Positions 59,281-64,000 of a DNA stretch of 64,000 bases are shown in pieces. A model generated the notes under the pieces. The model saw nothing but the letters and a program-made list of their open reading frames with translations, had not been told where the DNA came from and searched no databases. This stretch comes from Nilaparvata lugens (taxonomy: Eukaryota; Arthropoda; Insecta; Hemiptera; Delphacidae): the NCBI RefSeq assembly GCF_014356525.2, contig NC_052511.1:5743016-5807015 (forward strand), read 5' to 3'. The translations under genes were made by a program, and so were the position numbers. The first letter of the stretch is position 1; every line of letters starts with the position of its first letter.

Positions 59281-59585
59281 CACGTTTTGTGTAGTTGAGA
59301 AGTTGATATTGTGGTAATTATTCATATTGAATGAAAAAGACTGAGAAATTGTCAAAAACCACTGATTTATTGATAATTAGAAAGACCGGTTTCGGTTATT
59401 ACACCATTGTCATGTTTACACCATGTTATTACACCATGTTTATCAGAGATTGACAATGGTGTAATAACCGAAACCGGTCTTTCTAATTATCAATAAATCA
59501 GTGGTTTTTGACAATTTCTTTCTAATTATCAATAAATCAGTGGTTTTTGACAATTTCTCAGTCTTTATCATTCAATATGAATATT
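59280..59585. repeat. Foldback repeat with hammerhead-like core, copy 2
   Basis: gtgtagttgagaagttgata at one end; inverted arms around tttattgataattagaaaga. The plus core is at 59445-59485. A 45-bp local duplication (ctttctaattatcaataaat) at 59475 and 59519 lengthens it. Confidence 0.8.
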
Positions 59586-59880
59586 CGTTCTTTAAACAAT
59601 GGAAAAGAATCAAATGTGATGATTTCTTGATCCATTCCGAGCTGCTTTGTATAAACACACTTTTTTTATGTATTCGACTGCATATGTATAATCGACTGCA
59701 TGTCGTGTTCAAATACATAGGAAAAGAATCATTTTATTCACTTTCTGATAAATGTTATGGAGATTCTAAAAGTTTGCTGAACATTTGATAGCAAACGATC
59801 GCTAGTTCAAGGTCAAGGAGAATGTTGAGTTTCTGCATTTTAATAACAAAGGCAGACTTCTCAATATTTTGGAAGACTAT

Positions 59881-60032
59881 GGCCCGGTTGCACAAAAGCC
59901 GGTTAAATTTTAAACATGATTAATTTTACAAGAACCAATCATAGAAGGCGTTTTTGAAAAGACGGCTTCTCTGATTGGTTCTCGTGGAATTAATCACGGT
60001 TGAAATTTAACCGGCCTTTGTGCAACCGGCAC
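59881..60032. repeat. Palindromic MITE, ccggttgcacaaaag family, copy 4
   Basis: ggcccggttgcacaaaagcc to ggcctttgtgcaaccggcac. Confidence 0.88.
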
Positions 60033-60309
60033 TAAAGTAATAAAGGATAATTCACAGTTAAGTTTATTATTCATTTCAACCAATACTACCCTACCAATCT
60101 AGTTCTATTATGATTCAAGAATTACATGTTACAGTATTTTCTTATTTCATTGTCTTCCATGTTTTTGTAACATTTCTCTATTGATTTCCTATATTTATTC
60201 CAAAACATCTAGCTATTTAATATTCTTTCATTGCAATGTAAGCTGTTTGAATCGTTATTTTGTTACGTTTGTACATAGAGAAACAATAGCATAAGTTACG
60301 CTTATTGTT

Positions 60310-60510
60310 TCTCTACGGTTTGTATGAACCGGTAATAGGGGAGGGGCTTGTCTAGGCCAATGACAAACGTTCACCTTGACAGGTCACGGCTTTCACCAAT
60401 AACGGTGCTCGGCCGTCAGTATAAATACAGCTACACTTTACTTTAGTTTTGGAGATTGATAATGGTGTAACAACCCAAAACGGTATCTCGATTTTTAATA
60501 AATCTGTTGT
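60310..60510 (+). promoter_or_regulatory. Compact cassette: CCAAT, TATAAATA, hammerhead-like core, AATAAA
   Basis: aggccaatgac (60355), accaataac, TATAAATA at 60420-60427, ggagattgataatgg, gtaacaaccc and ggtatctcg, then AATAAA at 60497-60502. Spacing suits a short Pol II transcript starting just before the core and ending after it. The GAAA of the core is mutated (caaa) in this copy. Confidence 0.5.
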
Positions 60511-60779
60511 TTGACAATATCTAGTTTTTTTAGTCAGCAATTGTTATTCATTTACTCTTCCTTTTTAATGAGTTCATGAATTTAAAAATATCATATAATT
60601 TTCTTGTGAAACTTTGGAAGCTTTGTTAAAATCTTACATGTTACATATATTATGATTAATATAGGCTTCATTTTTCGTGATTATTTTCAAAAACATTCGT
60701 GTTCACGTGTCCATAAAATTAAATAAAGATTGATAAACTGGCACGGTACAATTTATTACAACTAGTGAAACTAAGGGTC

Positions 60780-61030
60780 GATGTCAAACGAGGCAAACGA
60801 CAGAAGAGTCCTGCGACAGTCGAGACCAGCGACGGTAGAGACCGGCGACATTCGAGGCCAGCGACGGTAGAGGACTCCTGAAAAAGAGGCCTAAAATGTC
60901 GCCTGCGTTAGGCGACAGTAGAGGACTCTTCAATTTTCGTACACTCCGACAGTCGAGGCCTACGACCGTAGAGGACTGTAAAACAGTCCTCTACTGTCGC
61001 AGGCCTCGAATGTCGTTGGTCTCGACTGTC
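60780..61030. repeat. CG-rich element of repeated cgacagtcgaggcc motifs
   Basis: Variants of gcgaca.tcgagacc and cggtagaggac occur about ten times in both orientations, with a hairpin gtagaggactg/cagtcctctac at 60970-60996. No other copy in the window. Confidence 0.65.
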
Positions 61031-61483
61031 GCGCCCCCGAAACTAAAAACGTGAATAAGAAAGTTTAATAATGGAATTGCATAAGATACGATTTACTTTC
61101 ACAGAAAATGATAAAAAAATGCTATTAAACGCACAACACTGGAAAGTTTCCTGTTATCAAATGAAACTCAGGGCTTCATCTCACTGAACTATGCATTCTT
61201 ACATTGTAGCCTAAGTAATGAACAGCTATAAAGCTATTAAAAGTAGCTTGAGGCAAGAGCATAAACTTCTCTATCTTCCTTCATATTCGTTGTAAAGCAG
61301 TGGAGTCTTCTGAAAGACTTCTTGGACCTTTCAAAGTTTGTTACTACTGGAGATAAACTTCATCATCTCAATTGTATTTCTAGTGAAATGAAGTTTGTTT
61401 GATAGGAGAGGTCTCATTATGATCTACAATCTTTCATACTCTACAAACTTTCATTAGAGACAAAATAATCTAGGTATCTTTAT
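61031..61483. other. No gene seen
   Basis: AT-rich; no family recognised. Confidence 0.4.
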
Positions 61484-61699
61484 TTAGGTAAACGGTATCT
61501 TTACACTAAAAACTTTCATACTTTTGTCCAAGTTCAACGAATCATCATTAGATTGTTCTCTATTTATCACCAGCCCCCATTTCTCACAATGACACTGAAT
61601 ATCATCAATCATTTTCTGCAAAGCTTTTAGTGTAGAGGCCAATAAAACTAATTGTATCTGATTAAAATTGAAAATACATGTAAATACAATGGCAGACAT
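61484..61699 (-). pseudogene. Small reverse-transcriptase remnant
   Basis: The minus frame gives LVLLASTLKALQKMIDDIQC then HCEKWGLVINREQS, matching the segment just after the RT YADD box (DLVLLA....LQ..LD....C..WGL.IN..KS). The YADD itself is not recovered. Confidence 0.75.
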
Positions 61700-61701
61700 A
61701 T

Positions 61702-61850
61702 CCTGGGTTACACAAAAGCCTGTTAATTTAATCGTGATTGAATGCCAGGAGAATCAATCAGAGAAGCCTTTTTTCAGAAAAGCTTTCTTTGATTGGTTTT
61801 CATGGCATTTAACCATGATTAAAATTCAACAGGCTTTTGTGCAACCGGAC
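61702..61850. repeat. Palindromic MITE, ccggttgcacaaaag family, copy 5
   Basis: ctgggttacacaaaagcctg to caggcttttgtgcaaccgga. Confidence 0.85.
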
Positions 61851-62310
61851 TGTGGTGTTAGAGTACTTATAAACTCATAGTCTGTGAGAAAGCATTTTTA
61901 AGCATTACTCATTTCAAGCTCATGAAGCTGTACTGTACTGTTAGTACTGTTATTTTTGAGGGTCTCAGTTCTTCTGTATTTCAGTTCATCCTGCCTATAA
62001 AATTAAATGAACATTACGTAAAATGTTCTGTTTCATTATGTTTTAAAGGTAAAAGAGTAGGTAAGGGAGGTTCAGTTTTTGAGAGTCTCAGCTCTTCTGG
62101 ATTTCAGTTCATCCTGCCTATAAAATTAATTGAACATTACGTAAAATCTTCTATTTCATTGTTCTAAAGGTAAAGCGGTAGGTAAGGGAGGTTCAGTTTC
62201 TGAGTGTCTCAGTTCTTCTAGATTTCAGTACATCCTACCGATAAAACTAGATAGATTAAACCTAAAAAGTTATTCTTCAATGTTGTTTTCCATCACGAAC
62301 TGCTTATTAT

Positions 62311-62715
62311 TAAATCACTTTTTGCTATTAGAAAAAGCGACTAGCAGTCAGATATTTTACAATATTGAATGAAAAAGACTAAGAAATTGTCAGAGAAACC
62401 ACTGATTTATTGATAATAAGAAAGACCGGTTTCGGTTATTACACCATTGTCAATCTCTGATAAACTTTTTGACAATTTCTTAGTCTTTTTCATTCAATAT
62501 GAATAATTACCACAATATCAACTTCTCAACTACACAAAAAGTATTTTACAATAAATGAATTAATCACTCACTGTGACAACGAGATCTTTCGGCAGGTTTA
62601 AACCAAGAAGATGGCGGACCTGCCGAAAGATCTCGTTGTCACAGTGAGTGATTAATTCATTTATTGTAAAATATCTGACTGCTAGTCGTTTTTTCTAATA
62701 GCAAAAAGTGATTTA
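62311..62715. mobile_element. Foldback MITE, itself interrupted
   Basis: The left arm taaatcactttttgctatta... (62311-62363) and the right arm ending ...agcaaaaagtgattta (62715) are inverted; the arms continue after the insertion through gtgacaacgagatctttcgg to the centre at about 62605. Confidence 0.85.
62364..62540. mobile_element. Foldback repeat with hammerhead-like core, copy 3, with target duplication
   Basis: Inserted in the arm of the 62311 MITE and bounded by tattttacaata on both sides (about 62352-62363 and 62541-62552). Starts ttgaatgaaaaagactaag, ends caactacacaaaaag. The core is on the minus strand near 62424-62460. Confidence 0.82.
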
Positions 62716-62770
62716 AAAAGTTATGTTTAATTTTGTTTTGAAGGTGAAAGGGTAGATTAGGGAGGTTAGA

Positions 62771-63882
62771 TTTATGCTTCTAAATGACAATATTATGTTG
62801 GTATCATTCAAAATGTTTTGATGATTTTAGGATAGTAAGAAATGTTTTGATAGTTTTAGATAATAAGCACAAAGAACGAAAACAGAAGATGAACAGTAAT
62901 GAAAAACAGGATGAGATTAATGTCACCCTTCAAAATTCATGTTGATCTCATTAACCATTTGAAACACATCCTCATCCTAACATAAACGAAATTCCGTGAT
63001 CCTATTCTCAAGAGCACTCGAACAAACCTTTTCAATTTCCGAAGATCAGTATCAAAGTTACCATTAAACACCAGTACCTCCCCACCCCACAAGCCAAACC
63101 AGTCCTTCCCCTCCCGTCAAAAGATTCAATTACATCCGATGAAGACTTTATTACACATAAAACTTAACGGTCAATCTAAAGCAATGGGTGCTTTCAAAAT
63201 AAATTTACAGGCTGGACACATTCCCTGATTTCAACTCAAATTTGAGAGAAAAGGGGACTGAAAGCACCACCAGTTGTACCAACATGATTCGGTGATTCTG
63301 TTTTGTACAGTGAGGTCCACGTTATAATGGCAGTGCTTGATAAACATTGGTGATGCTATCCTTGTCTATCATTTGACAAAGCAGATAGCGCTATCCCTTT
63401 CTAGCTCCGCGACGTTGCAGGATCGTGTTTCAACCATGTAGAAATATAATGAATCAACTAATTATTTATTCATTTCATTGACAATCACAAATCATAGTTA
63501 TAATAATTATATAATATGATTGGGAGAAGACAACAGGCATAGCCCAAATCTGTCTTCTCTCAAATTTTTACAAATAAAAGTTTCAAAAAACAATGAGGTT
63601 AAGATTTCACTTTTCACTTCAAAAAGTCCAATTTCCACTTCAAAACTAAAAATTTTAAATTTTGATATTTGAAAACTGATTAAAAACAAAAATATTTCTC
63701 TCAAATCTCTACAAATTGGAAATTTTTGAGTAATTTTACAAAATTTTGAGCCAGAAATTTTAAAATTTATTCATTCTCAATTATAAAAATTCATTATTCA
63801 ATCATTAAACAAATAGAATAATATTATTTTCTTGACGAATAAAATATATTTGAGTATTTCAAACAATAATTATTGACAGTTA
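62771..63882. other. No gene; MITE and hairpin-family copies
   Basis: 63305-63440 is the gtccacgttataatggcagt MITE (see 36165). 63515-63570 is the gggagaagaca ... tcttctctc hairpin family. No exon. Confidence 0.5.
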
Positions 63883-64000
63883 ATTGACCGAGCGAAGTGA
63901 GGTCTAAGATTCAAGTCGACGTTTTGGCAGTTCTCTTAACGTTTAAATGTTTTAATATGTTGCGCATTTACGGCGAAAGGCGGTAATAGATTTTCATGAA
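63883..64000 (+). repeat. gaccgagcgaagtgaggtc family, copy 7 (cut by window end)
   Basis: ttgaccgagcgaagtgaggt through ggcggtaatagattttcatg; continues beyond the window. Confidence 0.88.

Larger units (their letters stand above)
61955..62770. repeat. Tandem ~122-bp repeat, last unit split by nested elements
   Basis: Units start near 61957, 62081 and 62202 (gag.gtctcag.tcttct, ttcagttcatcctgcctat, gtaagggaggttcagttt). The third unit resumes after the insertion at 62716 (aaaagttatgtttaa ... gattagggaggtt). Confidence 0.8.

Noticed and set aside
1..64000. CRISPR array, operon or bacterial system
   Set aside because: The repeats have no uniform short direct-repeat/spacer pattern, the gene is spliced, and the transposons are metazoan types.

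Overview
The window looks like intronic and flanking DNA from an insect nuclear genome: AT-rich, crowded with transposon debris, microsatellites and foldback repeats, with short exons bounded by canonical AG/GT splice sites and kilobase-scale introns. The repeat mix (abundant palindromic MITEs, RTE/CR1-type non-LTR elements, Helitron-like ends) suggests a hemipteran such as a planthopper, but that is inference and nothing here proves the species.

The only host gene I can support lies on the minus strand and is the 3' half of a Caskin orthologue (neuronal ankyrin/SH3/tandem-SAM scaffold). Seven exons join in frame, in transcript order 28713-28513, 14466-14375, 12224-12132, 10650-10435, 8624-8514, 6947-6846 and 3926-3690. 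They encode about 350 residues: a Gly/Pro-rich linker, a Ser-rich linker, SAM1 (split over two exons) and SAM2 (one exon). The ankyrin and SH3 part and the C-terminal tail are not visible, so the gene runs past both ends of the recognised set. The last five exons are all multiples of three with phase-0 junctions.

Layout: 1-3.7 kb, repeats including a 229-bp tandem duplication and a large inverted repeat. 3.7-14.5 kb, the six clustered 3' exons, with a mariner deletion derivative, a TTAA-flanked MITE, a 621-bp foldback and two tandem arrays in the introns. 14.5-28.5 kb, a 14-kb intron with a ~197-bp satellite array, a polypyrimidine minisatellite, a non-LTR retrotransposon with an 11-bp target-site duplication, and a Helitron-like element. 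28.7-64 kb, no recognisable host exon: retroelement fragments, MITEs, Helitron-type termini, simple repeats, a 1.5-kb near-identical tandem duplication and a 100-N assembly gap (52371-52470).

The most interesting non-coding signal is a repeat family whose shared core resembles a degenerate type-I hammerhead ribozyme (pairing stem I, UUGANRA-like core, short stem II, GAAA, palindromic ACCGGU or ACUAGU stem III, and a cleavage-site-like position). In its longer copies the core sits between CCAAT/TATA-like boxes and AATAAA, so the unit resembles a promoter-ribozyme-polyA cassette such as the terminal repeats of Penelope-like elements. I also note decayed partial copies of two caskin exon borders next to their parent exons, a PIF/Harbinger-like element with a MADF-domain remnant, tail-to-tail Helitron termini, and a three-level nest of insertions at 62 kb.
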